NCBI GenBank assembly: GCA_019638355.1
Contig: JAHBTY010000003.1
Location: forward strand, 645,325 to 709,324
DNA: 64,000 nucleotides
Reading direction: 5' to 3'
Source of the DNA: Cyclobacteriaceae bacterium
GTDB lineage: Bacteria > Bacteroidota > Bacteroidia > Cytophagales > Cyclobacteriaceae
Shown here: positions 8,998 through 18,435 of the stretch, in pieces
Layout of the letters: every line of letters begins with the position of its first letter
Numbering within the stretch: the stretch's first letter is position 1
Program-made: the position numbers and the translations under genes
Notes under the pieces: generated by a model
What the model saw: the letters and a program-made list of their open reading frames with translations, nothing else
What the model was told of the DNA's origin: nothing
Database searches by the model: none

Positions 8998-10347
8998 TTA
9001 CTTCAGGTCCGAGAAATCAAAACTGGTTTCTAAAAACTTGGTGGTAAACTTACCGGAACGGAACGTAGGGTTATCCATCAACTTTAAGTGGAAGGGGATG
9101 GTTGTCTTTACGCCTTCAATCACAAACTCGCTCAGCGCACGCTTCATGCGCGTAATTACTTCTTCGCGCGATTGGCCTGTAACAATCAACTTACCAATCA
9201 TACTATCGTAATTGGGTGGAATGGTATAGCCCGCATATACGTGGCTATCTACACGCACACCGTGCCCGCCTGGTTTGTGCAGGTTAATAATTTTACCCGG
9301 TGAAGGCCGGAAGCCATTGCCCGGATCTTCCGCATTGATGCGGCACTCCATCGAGTACAACATGGGGTAGTAGTTGGTACCGCTAATCGGTACACCGGCT
9401 GCTACTTTAATCTGTTCTTTAATCAAATCGTAGTTGGTCACTTCTTCGGTAATCGGGTGCTCAACCTGAATCCGCGTATTCATTTCCATAAAGTAGAAGT
9501 CGCCATGCTTATCGACCAGAAACTCGATGGTACCGGCTCCTTCGTAGTTAATAGCCTTGGCACCTTTAATGGCAGCTTCGCCCATGCGGTCGCGCAACTC
9601 CTGGCTTACTACCGGGCTTGGCGTTTCTTCTACCAGCTTTTGATGTCTGCGTTGTATGGAACAATCGCGCTCCGATAAGTGGCACACTTTACCGTATTGA
9701 TCGCCCACCACTTGTATTTCGATGTGGCGTGGTTCTTCTACAAATTTTTCCAAGTACAAACCATCGTTACCAAAAGCGGCACCGGCTTCGCGCTTGGCAT
9801 CGTCCCATGCTTTCTTAAATTCTGATTCATCGTTAATGATGCGCATACCTTTACCGCCACCGCCCGCAGTTGCTTTTACAATAACAGGGTACTTAATTTC
9901 TTTGGCGATTTTCATGCCTTGCTCCATCGAGTCGAGCAAGCCTTCCGAACCTGGAATGCAAGGCACTCCGGCTTTAATCATGGTAGCCTTGGCAGTTGAT
10001 TTATCGCCCATGGCACGAATCATTTCCGGAGTGGGGCCAATGAATTTAATTCCATACTCATGGCATACAGCCGAGAACTCTGCGTTTTCGGAAAGGAAAC
10101 CATAGCCGGGATGAATGGCATCGGCATTGGTAATTTCGGCAGCCGAAATAATGCGGGGAATATTGAGATACGATTCTTTGCTGGGTGCAGCACCAATACA
10201 CACGGCTTCGTCAGCAAAGCGCACGTGCAGGCTTTCGCGATCGGCAGTAGAATAGACGGCCACGGTTTTAATGTCCATCTCTTTGCAGGTACGAATTACG
10301 CGCAACGCAATTTCGCCCCGATTGGCAATTAATATTTTTTTAAACAT
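8998..10347 (-). CDS. accC: Acetyl-CoA carboxylase, biotin carboxylase subunit
   Basis: A 449-residue protein with the complete biotin carboxylase/ATP-grasp layout: N-terminal domain ([15 protein letters not shown]), the glycine-rich ATP loop ([13 protein letters not shown], about 159-171) and the catalytic stretch [14 protein letters not shown] near 290. It uses ATP and bicarbonate to carboxylate the biotin on AccB, the first half of malonyl-CoA synthesis. It follows accB on the same strand after 71 bases that can fold into a hairpin. A terminator follows the gene, so it is the last gene of this operon. Confidence 0.97.
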   Translation of the reverse strand: MFKKILIANRGEIALRVIRTCKEMDIKTVAVYSTADRESLHVRFADEAVCIGAAPSKESYLNIPRIISAAEITNADAIHPGYGFLSENAEFSAVCHEYGIKFIGPTPEMIRAMGDKSTAKATMIKAGVPCIPGSEGLLDSMEQGMKIAKEIKYPVIVKATAGGGGKGMRIINDESEFKKAWDDAKREAGAAFGNDGLYLEKFVEEPRHIEIQVVGDQYGKVCHLSERDCSIQRRHQKLVEETPSPVVSQELRDRMGEAAIKGAKAINYEGAGTIEFLVDKHGDFYFMEMNTRIQVEHPITEEVTNYDLIKEQIKVAAGVPISGTNYYPMLYSMECRINAEDPGNGFRPSPGKIINLHKPGGHGVRVDSHVYAGYTIPPNYDSMIGKLIVTGQSREEVITRMKRALSEFVIEGVKTTIPFHLKLMDNPTFRSGKFTTKFLETSFDFSDLK

Positions 10348-10348
10348 A

Positions 10349-10415
10349 ACTGGTTTCTGGTTACTGGTTTCTGGTAACTGGCAACAAGTAACAAGCAGCC
10401 AGCAACCAGCAGCAA
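10349..10415. repeat. Intercistronic CTGGTTTCTGG repeat and hairpin between accB and accC
   Basis: Two direct copies of a 14-base unit beginning ACTGGTTTCTGGT (10349 and 10363) are followed by ACTGGC and a purine-rich stretch containing CCAGCAACCAG (10399-10409). Either left copy can pair with CCAGCAACCAG over 10 of 11 positions, so the gap can form a stem-loop in RNA of either strand. It resembles low-complexity intergenic repeats found in some Bacteroidota genomes. Confidence 0.6.
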
Positions 10416-10418
10416 GTT

Positions 10419-10976
10419 TTAATCAAGCTCTACTACAAACAACACCTGGTCGTATTCCACCGGGGTTGCGTTTTCTACCATGGCTTTTACGATGGTACCC
10501 GAAACTTCCGATTCAATTTCGTTGAACAGTTTCATGGCTTCTATGATACACACAGTTTGTCCTTTCGAAATTTTATCGCCCACCGATGCAAATGCTGGTG
10601 AATCAGGATTTGCCGAACGGTAGAAAGTACCGATCATAGGCGATTTAATCTCAACTGTATTTTTACCGGTAGCAGCAGGTTTTTCTACTTTGGCGGCTGG
10701 TGTTGGGGTTACTGCAGCGGGAGTAGTAACGGCTGCGGGTGCTACAGGAACGGGAGCTGCTATAACCGGAGCCGCAGACTTAATTACTTTTTGATCGGGC
10801 TCGCGCTTAACATGAAGTTTTAATTCTTTGGTTTCAATATCTACTTCGTTTAAGCCTGAGTGGGCAATGAAGTCGATAAGATCACGGATTTCAGAAGTTT
10901 TCATTTCAGCTTTTTTTGTGGGTTCGTTTATGCTTGCACTTTTTGTTGCAGCAGGGGTAGATTTTTTAGTTGCCAT
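10419..10976 (-). CDS. accB: Acetyl-CoA carboxylase, biotin carboxyl carrier protein
   Basis: A 185-residue carrier with a basic, Ala/Lys-rich N-terminus, a helical segment ([19 protein letters not shown]), a proline/alanine-rich flexible linker (about 70-105) and the C-terminal biotinyl domain. The biotin-accepting lysine is K149 in [10 protein letters not shown]. It shuttles carboxybiotin between AccC and the carboxyltransferase. It sits four bases downstream of efp and upstream of accC. The N-terminal ~24 residues are poorly conserved-looking, so a start at the internal Met25 cannot be excluded. Confidence 0.96.
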   Translation of the reverse strand: MATKKSTPAATKSASINEPTKKAEMKTSEIRDLIDFIAHSGLNEVDIETKELKLHVKREPDQKVIKSAAPVIAAPVPVAPAAVTTPAAVTPTPAAKVEKPAATGKNTVEIKSPMIGTFYRSANPDSPAFASVGDKISKGQTVCIIEAMKLFNEIESEVSGTIVKAMVENATPVEYDQVLFVVELD

Positions 10977-10980
10977 GATT

Positions 10981-11547
10981 TTATTCTTTCACGCGTTCAA
11001 CGTATTCGCCTGTGTCGGCTTTAATCTTGATGTTATCACCCGTATTTACAAACAACGGCACCCGAATTTCGGCACCGGTTTCAATTGTAGCGGCTTTTAG
11101 TGTGCGGGTAGCGGTATCACCTGCCAAGCCTGGCTCGGTGTAGGTTACGTTCACGATCACATGCTGAGGTGGCTCGGCTGTAATAGGATTGGTTCCGTTT
11201 TCGAAGGCAATCAATAATGTTACACCTTCTTTAATATAGTTTACCGATTGGCCCAACAATACTTTATCGATATATACTTGTTCAAACGTATCGTTGTCCA
11301 TACAAACCAAACTATCGCCATCGGCATACAGGTATTGATACTCTTTGGTTTCTACCCGCAGTTGATCTACAGCATCGCCCGGACGAAAGCGGTTTTCAAC
11401 AATTTTACCGGTGCGCACGCTGCGCATTTTTACCTGGTAGAATGCGCGCAGGTTACCGGGCGTTCGGTGTATCAGTTCTTCAACCTGTACCACCTCGCCA
11501 TTGTAGCGGATGTAGTTTCCTTTGCTAAGATCAGAAATAGTTGCCAT
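10981..11547 (-). CDS. efp: Translation elongation factor P
   Basis: A 188-residue three-domain EF-P (KOW-like N domain, two OB folds), which relieves ribosome stalling at polyproline. The loop that reaches the peptidyl-transferase centre reads [10 protein letters not shown]. Aligning from the conserved Gly10 places Asn32 where E. coli has the modified Lys34, so neither the lysyl nor the rhamnosyl modification route fits directly. The gene lies between fabH and accB in the usual Bacteroidota order and overlaps neither. Confidence 0.97.
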   Translation of the reverse strand: MATISDLSKGNYIRYNGEVVQVEELIHRTPGNLRAFYQVKMRSVRTGKIVENRFRPGDAVDQLRVETKEYQYLYADGDSLVCMDNDTFEQVYIDKVLLGQSVNYIKEGVTLLIAFENGTNPITAEPPQHVIVNVTYTEPGLAGDTATRTLKAATIETGAEIRVPLFVNTGDNIKIKADTGEYVERVKE

Positions 11548-11618
11548 AGAAAAATCAAACTTTAATTTACAAATGAAATGGTTAATGTCAATTCAGTAGG
11601 ATGTTGATGGTTCGCTTA

Positions 11619-12614
11619 TCAGCCATTATAAGCCCATTTTACATAAACGGCACCCCAGGTAAAGCCTCCGCCAAAAGCGGCCATCAGTATGTTGTCGCCT
11701 TTTTTTAATTGTTTTTCATAATCCCACAACAAAAGTGGTATAGTGCCTGCCGTTGTGTTACCATAACGTTCAATGTTCATCATTACTTTTTCATCGCTTA
11801 TGCCCACACGTTGTGCAGTTGCATCGATAATGCGTTTGTTGGCCTGATGCGGAGCCAGCCAGGTAATGTTTTCGGCATTCAGGTTGTTGCGTTCAGCAAC
11901 CTGGGCTGAAATGTCGGCCATGTTGGTAACGGCAAACTTAAATACGGCTGAGCCGGCCTGGTAAACATAGTGTTCGCGCCTGGCAATTGTTTCATTCGAA
12001 GCAGGGTTGCGGCTACCCCCGGCTTTCATGTGCAGAAATTGTTCGCCACTGCCATCGCTGCGTAATTCCCAATCCATTACACCAACTTCTTCGGTAGTAG
12101 GTTCAAGCAAAACACAGCCGGCACCATCGCCAAAAATGATGCACGTGGTACGGTCGGTATAATCGATAATGGACGACATTTTATCGCCACCAATTACAAT
12201 TACTTTTTTATACATGCCCGATTGAATGTAGCTGGTACCCGTTGCCAATGCATAGATAAAACCGGAACAAGCGGCACCCATATCAAAACTAAAAGCATTG
12301 GTTGCCCCGATGGCGGTAGCTACAATGTTGGCTGTAGCCGGAAAAGTCATATCGGGTGTAACGGTTGCAAAAATGATTGCATCAATTTCTTTCGGATCGG
12401 TTTTGGTTTTAGCCAGCATATCGTTTACAGCTGCAATACCCATTACCGAAACGCCTTGGTTATCGCCTTTTAGAATGCGTCTTTCTTTAATACCGGTGCG
12501 GGAGGTAATCCATTCATCGTTTGTTTCTACCATTGTTTCCAACTCCTTGTTGGTAAGAATGTAGTCCGGAACATATCCACCAACTCCGGTAATGGCCGCT
12601 TTGATTTTACTCAT
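11619..12614 (-). CDS. fabH: 3-oxoacyl-ACP synthase III (KAS III)
   Basis: A 331-residue protein with the full Cys-His-Asn triad: [11 protein letters not shown] around residue 113, APHQANKR near 256 and GNTTAGT near 287. It condenses acetyl-CoA (or branched starters) with malonyl-ACP to begin fatty-acid synthesis. In many bacteria plsX precedes fabH, but here fabH directly follows rpmF after a terminator-like hairpin. Grouping with accB and accC fits a shared role in fatty-acid initiation. Confidence 0.97.
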   Translation of the reverse strand: MSKIKAAITGVGGYVPDYILTNKELETMVETNDEWITSRTGIKERRILKGDNQGVSVMGIAAVNDMLAKTKTDPKEIDAIIFATVTPDMTFPATANIVATAIGATNAFSFDMGAACSGFIYALATGTSYIQSGMYKKVIVIGGDKMSSIIDYTDRTTCIIFGDGAGCVLLEPTTEEVGVMDWELRSDGSGEQFLHMKAGGSRNPASNETIARREHYVYQAGSAVFKFAVTNMADISAQVAERNNLNAENITWLAPHQANKRIIDATAQRVGISDEKVMMNIERYGNTTAGTIPLLLWDYEKQLKKGDNILMAAFGGGFTWGAVYVKWAYNG

Positions 12615-12656
12615 AATTTATGGTTGCGTGTAGCTTAACTGCCTATAAAAACAAAG

Positions 12657-12677
12657 GCCCGGTTTACTTAACCGGGC
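12657..12677 (-). terminator. Terminator or attenuator between rpmF and fabH
   Basis: GCCCGGTT and AACCGGGC form a perfect 8-bp stem with a 5-base loop. On the minus strand it is followed by CTTTGTTTTT. It could end part of the rpmF transcripts before fabH, whose ATG is 43 bases further on. Confidence 0.7.
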
Positions 12678-12770
12678 ATTAATAATACGTACTTTACTTG
12701 TGCTTTTCGTGATTTCGAGAAGCTGATGGAGAAGTAAACGGGTTTTGCTTTCGCAGAACACGAGGGCGTA

Positions 12771-12962
12771 TTAAGCCAGAACTTCTTTCTCCATTACCAC
12801 ATTACCCTTAAAGTACAACTTGCCTTCGTGCCAGAAGGCGCGGTGGGGCAGGTGGCTTTCACCAGTTGTAGGGCAAACTGCCAATTGCTTGGGTGTTGCC
12901 TTATAATGGGTTCTTCTTTTATCTCTTCTGGTTTTAGAGGTCTTACGTTTTGGATTTGGCAT
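12771..12962 (-). CDS. rpmF: 50S ribosomal protein L32
   Basis: A 63-residue basic protein starting [17 protein letters not shown] with [15 protein letters not shown], characteristic of L32. It lacks the four zinc cysteines (only one Cys, in AVCPTTGE), as expected for the zinc-independent form. It lies 33 bases downstream of the DUF177 gene, the standard pairing across bacteria. Confidence 0.96.
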   Translation of the reverse strand: MPNPKRKTSKTRRDKRRTHYKATPKQLAVCPTTGESHLPHRAFWHEGKLYFKGNVVMEKEVLA

Positions 12963-12995
12963 AACCTATTCTATTTAACTTTTTACTTGTTCTGT

Positions 12996-13508
12996 TTATT
13001 TTAACTTTTTCAATTTTTCCCAGCGCGGGTCGATTGAATCATTTTCATCTTGCTCTGTTTCATTTTGTGTAGTGGAGTAAACCATGAGTTGATCGTCTTC
13101 AACTTCGTTGGCGAAGCGGGGGTGCAATTTTTTCATGGGTATTGCGAGGGCGATAAACTCATAAAAAAATTGCCCGAGGTCGATGCTGTCCTGATCGCGG
13201 GTAATAATTACAATTTCATCGGTTAACTCTTGGGCTTCGTCTCCGAATTTAAAAACCATTTTATGGGTTTCATTTACCGGAAAATCAAACGGTTCCAGTG
13301 TGCGATCGCATACCAAGGCCGCTTGCCCCGAAATTTTAAACTCCACTTCAATGAACGTCTCTTTTTTGTCAAGAACTACTTCAATATCAAACCGGCCATC
13401 CTCCACGGCTTCGGAACCATACTTTTCAAAAAAGCCTTTTTCAAGGTGAAAGTTGAAAAGATGAGCCTTTTTACTAAGGCCGATAATATTGACAGCAAAT
13501 TCTCTCAA
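12996..13508 (-). CDS. DUF177 (YceD) family protein
   Basis: A 170-residue YceD/DUF177 protein. It keeps the family core (AALVCDRTLEPFDFPV, then acidic ELTDEIVIITRDQDSIDLGQF split by turns) and the C-terminal DPRWEKLKKL that ends most family members. The family is linked to 23S rRNA accumulation and is nearly always next to rpmF, as here. It is first in the rpmF-fabH-efp-accBC series. Confidence 0.93.
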   Translation of the reverse strand: MREFAVNIIGLSKKAHLFNFHLEKGFFEKYGSEAVEDGRFDIEVVLDKKETFIEVEFKISGQAALVCDRTLEPFDFPVNETHKMVFKFGDEAQELTDEIVIITRDQDSIDLGQFFYEFIALAIPMKKLHPRFANEVEDDQLMVYSTTQNETEQDENDSIDPRWEKLKKLK

Positions 13509-13622
13509 ACCCGAAGGTTTTTAAAATGAGCGGGCAAATTTATTAGTATTTATTGGATTTACGCCTTTTAATGCTGCTTTTTTGAGGATTTTCTAACACG
13601 TTTAAGCGGGCTGCATGGGTAA

Positions 13623-14009
13623 TTACCAGTATTCTGCGAAAACTATGCTTTTTAATTCTGTATGTGGCTTTTTAGCCAAATTTTCTATTAAAAAATCCAC
13701 TACGTTTTTCTTAAATCCCAGCTTTATGGCAATGCTTTTGGTAAATATAACCTCGCTTTCAAATACCTTCTGGTCTGCAAAAATCAATTCAATACAATCC
13801 ATCAGGTAGTCAAACTTTTGATCGTTTGATAATGCTCCTAATGTGTCAATGGGTTCGGGGTTACGAACCAATTGATTTACTTCCTCTTCCGGAAACTTTC
13901 TGTCATTGGCAATTTTCAGAATCATTTCGCGCTCAGCCCGCGCAAAATGTTTATCAGCCTCGGCCAGTTGAATTAAAATGTTGAGTTTCTTTTTGGTAAC
14001 AATATCCAT
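13623..14009 (-). CDS. TerB-like small cytoplasmic protein
   Basis: A 128-residue all-helical protein. The acidic N-terminal half (LIQLAEADKHFARAEREMI) resembles the TerB/DjlA N-terminal fold, in which a helix rich in Asp and Glu may bind metal, and FADQKVFESEVIFTKSIA repeats that type of helix. It has no signal peptide. It stands between the DUF177 and pdxA genes on the same strand with gaps near 100 bases. The biochemical function is unknown. Confidence 0.75.
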   Translation of the reverse strand: MDIVTKKKLNILIQLAEADKHFARAEREMILKIANDRKFPEEEVNQLVRNPEPIDTLGALSNDQKFDYLMDCIELIFADQKVFESEVIFTKSIAIKLGFKKNVVDFLIENLAKKPHTELKSIVFAEYW

Positions 14010-14104
14010 TCGCTCCGTTTCTCAGGTTTCTTTCAAGGTAGGCAGTTATTGCGAGGTAATCGTATTCAGTCCGGTTAAAAGGTTTAAAAACGATGTAAGG
14101 TTTC

Positions 14105-15127
14105 TTATTTTTCTATCGTTTGTTGCATTCGGTTTTTAATAATATCGCATGCAACATACATGGCCTGGCGCATGGAGTTTTCATTAGCCTGATTTTTACC
14201 AGCCAGGTTATAGGCGGTACCATGATCGGGTGAAGTGCGTACATATGGAAGGCCGGCTGTGTAATTAATACCCGATTCGAACGATAGTGTTTTAAAAGCC
14301 ACCAGGCCCTGATCGTGGTACATGGCCACAATACCATCGTATTTGCGATGTTGGCCGGTTGCAAAAAAACCATCGGCAGGGAAGGGCCCGAAAATTAATT
14401 TACCTTTTGTTTTAAGATCGTTGATAACGGGTTTTATAACATCTTGTTCTTCTTTACCTAGTAAACCTTCATCACCGGCATGGGGGTTTAATCCAAGCAC
14501 CGCAATTTTTGGTTTGTTAATAAGAAAGTCTTGCTTCAGCGAAAGCTCCATTAACCGGATTTTTAGCTCTACGCGCTCTTTGGTAATAAAACCCGGAATA
14601 TCTTTTACTGGAATATGTTCCGTAACCAGGCCTACGCGTAGTCCTTCGCCCACCATCAACATCAGACTTTCGCCAGCACCAAATTCCTGTGTAAGATATT
14701 CGGTGTGCCCTTGAAAAGGAAACTCTTGGCTGTGTATTGTATTCTTATCGATTGGACCGGTTACTATACCATCCAAATGGCCTTCCTTCAATTCCTCAAC
14801 TGCTCGTTTTAAACTTAGCAAAGCTGCATGGGCTGTTTGCCGCGTGGGTTGGCCCGGATTAATTTCTATTACATCCTCCCAACAATTTACCACGTTAATC
14901 GATTTATGAAAATATTGACCTTTGGATTTTACCTGCGAATAGTTGAACTCATCAAGCCCCATTTGCTTGCGATAAAAAGAAAGCACTTTTGCAGAACCAT
15001 ACACTACGGGTGTAAAAAGATTCAGTAACCGGCTGTCGGCAAGGGCTTTTATAATTACTTCGGCCCCGATACCATTCAGGTCGCCAATGGTTATGCCAAT
15101 ACGGGGTTTATCTATTGATTGATTCAT
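14105..15127 (-). CDS. pdxA: 4-hydroxythreonine-4-phosphate dehydrogenase
   Basis: A 340-residue PdxA of normal length. The N-terminus PRIGITIGDLNGIGAEVI, the phosphate/substrate segment GPIDKNTIH, FQGHTEYL and the metal-binding histidines in MYHDQGLVAFK and SPDHGTAY are all present. It oxidises 4-phosphohydroxy-L-threonine in the DXP-independent branch of pyridoxal phosphate synthesis. The gene is divergent from rsmA, with 86 bases between the starts. The pdxA-ksgA neighbourhood is common, though usually on one strand in enterobacteria. Confidence 0.96.
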   Translation of the reverse strand: MNQSIDKPRIGITIGDLNGIGAEVIIKALADSRLLNLFTPVVYGSAKVLSFYRKQMGLDEFNYSQVKSKGQYFHKSINVVNCWEDVIEINPGQPTRQTAHAALLSLKRAVEELKEGHLDGIVTGPIDKNTIHSQEFPFQGHTEYLTQEFGAGESLMLMVGEGLRVGLVTEHIPVKDIPGFITKERVELKIRLMELSLKQDFLINKPKIAVLGLNPHAGDEGLLGKEEQDVIKPVINDLKTKGKLIFGPFPADGFFATGQHRKYDGIVAMYHDQGLVAFKTLSFESGINYTAGLPYVRTSPDHGTAYNLAGKNQANENSMRQAMYVACDIIKNRMQQTIEK

Positions 15128-15213
15128 GGTTAAAAATGTGTGGCTTGCAAGTTAATCTAAATTTATTGTTTTGAATTTATAGTGCGTAGTTTGCAAACGA
15201 TCTGAGTAAGCAT

Positions 15214-15999
15214 ATGCGTGTACGTCCGAAAAAATTTCTGGGTCAACATTTTTTAAAGGATAAGAATGTAGCCGAACGAATAGTTGAAGCGTTGCTATTG
15301 CCTGATTCCATACAGCAAGTTGTTGAGATTGGTCCGGGTACGGGTGTGCTTACACAATATTTAGTTACAAAGCCGGTGGTTGATTTACACCTGGTGGAAA
15401 TAGATCGCGAATCGGTAGCGTATCTGAAAGAACATTATCCACAACTTACCCGCAAGATTACCGAGGGTGATTTTCTGGAGTTGAATCTTGATGGCCTGTA
15501 TGCATCTCCGCTTTTCATTATTGGTAATTTTCCTTATAACATCTCATCGCAGATTTTTTTTAAAATACTGGAACATCGCAATCAGGTAACACAGGTGGTG
15601 TGTATGCTTCAAAAAGAAGTGGCCGATCGCATTGCGGAAAAGCCGGGAAGTAAAACATATGGAATACTAAGTGTGTTACTGCAAGCTTACTACGATGTTA
15701 CCTATTTGTTTAAAGTGCCACCGGGTGTTTTTTTTCCGCCCCCCAAAGTGATGTCGGCTGTAATTCGATTAACACGAAACAATCGGATGCAATTGGATTG
15801 TGATGAAGTATTATTCAAAACAGTGGTGAAGCAGGCATTTCAAAACAGACGCAAGACCTTGCGTAACGCACTTAAAATTTTAAATTTGCCGGCCCAACTT
15901 CTGGCTCATCCGTTACTGGATAAACGAGCAGAGCAATTAGATGTAGAGCAATTTATTTTTTTAACCCGTCAATTGGAGCAGCACCGTGAAGCACGTTGA
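15214..15999 (+). CDS. rsmA: 16S rRNA dimethyladenosine transferase
   Basis: A 261-residue KsgA/RsmA. Motifs in order: KKFLGQHFLKDKNV, the SAM loop EIGPGTGVLT, EIDRE, and the catalytic NFPYNISS. It dimethylates the two adjacent adenosines in the last hairpin of 16S rRNA. Its 3' end overlaps the GTG start of mgtE by 14 bases, which suggests translational coupling. Confidence 0.96.
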   Translation: MRVRPKKFLGQHFLKDKNVAERIVEALLLPDSIQQVVEIGPGTGVLTQYLVTKPVVDLHLVEIDRESVAYLKEHYPQLTRKITEGDFLELNLDGLYASPLFIIGNFPYNISSQIFFKILEHRNQVTQVVCMLQKEVADRIAEKPGSKTYGILSVLLQAYYDVTYLFKVPPGVFFPPPKVMSAVIRLTRNNRMQLDCDEVLFKTVVKQAFQNRRKTLRNALKILNLPAQLLAHPLLDKRAEQLDVEQFIFLTRQLEQHREAR

Positions 16000-17338
16000 A
16001 TTTGAGTTGAATAAAGAGTTTCGGGATCGCTTCCAGCAGGCGCTTGATGCGCGCGACAGTGAGTTTATCCGCAGCACACTTGAGGAGGTTAATCCTGCAG
16101 ATATTACAGCCCTGCTGTATGAATTTAATGGCGAAGAATCCAAGTACGTGTTGGATATTTTACCCATTGAGGTACGCTCTAAAATCATTAACGACCTTGA
16201 TAGTGATACCCGGAAAAACTTCTTAACCAATTATTCGGCAGCTGAGATTACCGAAGTGGTGAATCAACTTGATTCAGATGATGCTGCTGATATTCTGAAC
16301 GAGTTACCGATTAAAACCAGCGAGGAGATAATTGCAGGCCTGGACCCGGATCTGAAATCGCAGGTTATTGACCTGTTGCGCTATGATGAGAACGTAGCCG
16401 GAGGTTTGATGGCAAAAGAATTAATTAAAGCCCGGGCCGATTGGAACGTAGTGCAATGCGTAGAAGAAATAAGAAAGCAAGCTGAGAATGTATCAAAGTT
16501 TTATACAGTATATGTGGTTGATGATGCCGATCGGTTGCTGGGAAAAGTTTCGTTACAAAAACTTATTCTAACCGATCCGCGCACTACCGTAAAAGAAATA
16601 TTAGACGATGATGTTGTTTCGGTTGAAACCTACCTGGAAGACCGTGAGGTAGCTGAGATAATGAGTAAGTACGATCTTGAATCGGTACCGGTAGTTAATG
16701 TACACGGGCAACTTGTTGGCCGCATTACGATTGATGACGTGGTGGACGTAATTACCGAGCAAGCGGAAGAAGATCGCCAGTTGATGTCGGGTATAACCGA
16801 AGACGTAGAAGAAGACGATAGCGTTTGGCGCAATACACGCGCCCGATTACCCTGGTTGCTGATTGGTATTTTGGGAGGTTTAATAAGCGCCAGGTTTATG
16901 GGTTTTTTTGAACGCGAAATTGCACAAATAACCGCCATCGCCTTTTTTGTACCACTCATTCAGGCAACCGGAGGCAATGTTGGTATTCAAACTTCCTCGT
17001 TGGTAGTTCAAAGCCTGGTAAACCCCGGTTTTGTAGATGAAGGCTTATGGAAGCGTTTACTTAAAGTATTTAGTGTGGCCTTGCTTAACGGATTTTTTTT
17101 GGGATTAATTGTTTTTGGAGTAAACTGGTTGGTGTTTGGTAACAATCCCCTTAATTTAGTTGTGTCGCTCGCATTATTTTTTGTGGTGGTATTTGCTTCC
17201 TTTATCGGCACCATTACTCCCATTGTTTTAAACCGCTTTGGATTTAACCCTGCGCTTGCCTCGGGGCCGTTTATTACCACTACCAACGACCTACTAGGCT
17301 TGGGAGTTTATTTTCTTACTATCCATCTTTTGTTGTAA
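15986..17338 (+). CDS. mgtE: MgtE family magnesium transporter
   Basis: A 450-residue MgtE: N-terminal superhelical domain (about 1-130, with DDAADILNELP), a pair of CBS domains (about 135-260), and five membrane helices from about 285. The pore signature is in FVPLIQATGGNVGIQ and PFITTTNDLLG. It is a Mg2+-gated Mg2+ channel of the inner membrane. It starts with GTG inside the end of rsmA (14-base overlap), so it is probably expressed from the rsmA promoter. Confidence 0.96.
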   Translation: MKHVEFELNKEFRDRFQQALDARDSEFIRSTLEEVNPADITALLYEFNGEESKYVLDILPIEVRSKIINDLDSDTRKNFLTNYSAAEITEVVNQLDSDDAADILNELPIKTSEEIIAGLDPDLKSQVIDLLRYDENVAGGLMAKELIKARADWNVVQCVEEIRKQAENVSKFYTVYVVDDADRLLGKVSLQKLILTDPRTTVKEILDDDVVSVETYLEDREVAEIMSKYDLESVPVVNVHGQLVGRITIDDVVDVITEQAEEDRQLMSGITEDVEEDDSVWRNTRARLPWLLIGILGGLISARFMGFFEREIAQITAIAFFVPLIQATGGNVGIQTSSLVVQSLVNPGFVDEGLWKRLLKVFSVALLNGFFLGLIVFGVNWLVFGNNPLNLVVSLALFFVVVFASFIGTITPIVLNRFGFNPALASGPFITTTNDLLGLGVYFLTIHLLL

Positions 17339-17462
17339 TTTCATAATGTATAAAAGCTGCAGCAATTCAGTCTATAAATATGCGAAGTACTGTAGTAAGC
17401 TAAAGCTTTTTTAATTTTATTTGAACTTGGTACAAAAGGATAGTCAGGCTACCTGCATTGCT

Positions 17463-18308
17463 ATGCCCCGCTTCGAAAAATTTAAACATGCGCTTGTAGA
17501 ACGCTTCAATACAGTAATTGAAAAGCCGTTGCTTACCTCCACGCTTGTATTAGCCGGTGTGGCTATGCTGGTGCTAAGCCTTAGTTTTACATATTACCTG
17601 CACGACTTTGATAACTTTTGGGAGCAGATACTGGTAGAGGCACACGGTATGATCTTCGATATTGCCATAATTGGTATTCTCATATTCTGGTTAAATCAAA
17701 ACGGTGAAACCCGGCAACGCATTCGTACTTATAAAGATGAGATCGATGACTTTCGGTTGTGGGAGTCAGACGAAGCGGCATTTCGTACGGTGGGAAATAT
17801 AAAACGTTTAAACCGCCACAAGATTTATGAGATAAACCTGGTAAACTGTCATCTGGCCCGCACCAACTTAAACTATGTAAATCTGAAAGGCTCCAACATG
17901 AATTCGGCCAATTTCGCCAGTAGTTCGTTAATAGAAACAAACCTGGAGAATACACGCCTTAACCAAACCAATTTTGAAAACGCAAATTTAAATCAGGCTA
18001 TGCTGCGCGGGGCCTACGCCAGCGGTGCTAATTTTAAAGATGCATTTTTAATTAAAGCCCAATTTGAAAATGCATTTTTAATTAAAACAAATTTTAAAAA
18101 TGCATTTTTAATGGAAGCGAATCTTACCGGCAGCTACCTGATGGGGGCCGATTTTGAAAATGCCAGTTTGTATAAGGCAGATTTACGCGGAGTGAAAGGG
18201 CTAACCGTTGAGCAACTTACCAAAGCCAAAACACTTTACCTGGCAAAGTTTGATGATGAAATTCTGGAACAGATTAAACTAACCCTGCCCGACTTGGTGG
18301 GTGCTTAA
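17463..18308 (+). CDS. Membrane-anchored pentapeptide-repeat protein
   Basis: I choose the ATG at 17463 (281 codons). The longer frame starts with TTG at 17421 and adds an unconvincing leader. Two hydrophobic segments (about 23-46 and 60-78, TLVLAGVAMLVLSLSFTYYL and GMIFDIAIIGILIFWL) are followed by a short linker. About 100 residues of A(D/N)LXX-type pentapeptides follow (TNLENTRLNQTNFENANLNQ and so on), which should form a right-handed quadrilateral beta helix in the cytoplasm. Function unknown. Part of the repeat is built from a recent 30-bp DNA repeat. Confidence 0.85.
   Translation: MPRFEKFKHALVERFNTVIEKPLLTSTLVLAGVAMLVLSLSFTYYLHDFDNFWEQILVEAHGMIFDIAIIGILIFWLNQNGETRQRIRTYKDEIDDFRLWESDEAAFRTVGNIKRLNRHKIYEINLVNCHLARTNLNYVNLKGSNMNSANFASSSLIETNLENTRLNQTNFENANLNQAMLRGAYASGANFKDAFLIKAQFENAFLIKTNFKNAFLMEANLTGSYLMGADFENASLYKADLRGVKGLTVEQLTKAKTLYLAKFDDEILEQIKLTLPDLVGA
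18041..18112 (+). repeat. 30-bp tandem DNA repeat inside the pentapeptide gene
   Basis: TGCATTTTTAAT occurs at 18041, 18071 and 18101, exactly 30 bases apart, each unit encoding two pentapeptides (..NAFLIKTNFK..). The near-identical DNA implies recent expansion by slippage or unequal exchange. Confidence 0.85.
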
Positions 18309-18352
18309 TTTTGTTTTCGCGAATTAAAAGAATACTTTTGAACCGTAATACA

Positions 18353-18394
18353 AACAACGGCTTTCCCCAACGGTAAAGCCGTTGTTCTTTTTTT
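18353..18394 (+). terminator. Rho-independent terminator after the pentapeptide gene
   Basis: AACAACGGCTTT (18353-18364) pairs perfectly with AAAGCCGTTGTT (18375-18386), giving a 12-bp stem with a 10-base loop, followed by CTTTTTTT. It lies 45 bases after the pentapeptide gene and before greA. Confidence 0.92.
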
Positions 18395-18435
18395 GTCGGG
18401 TTTGGAATAAACCCGTTTTACATTAAAACGAAACA

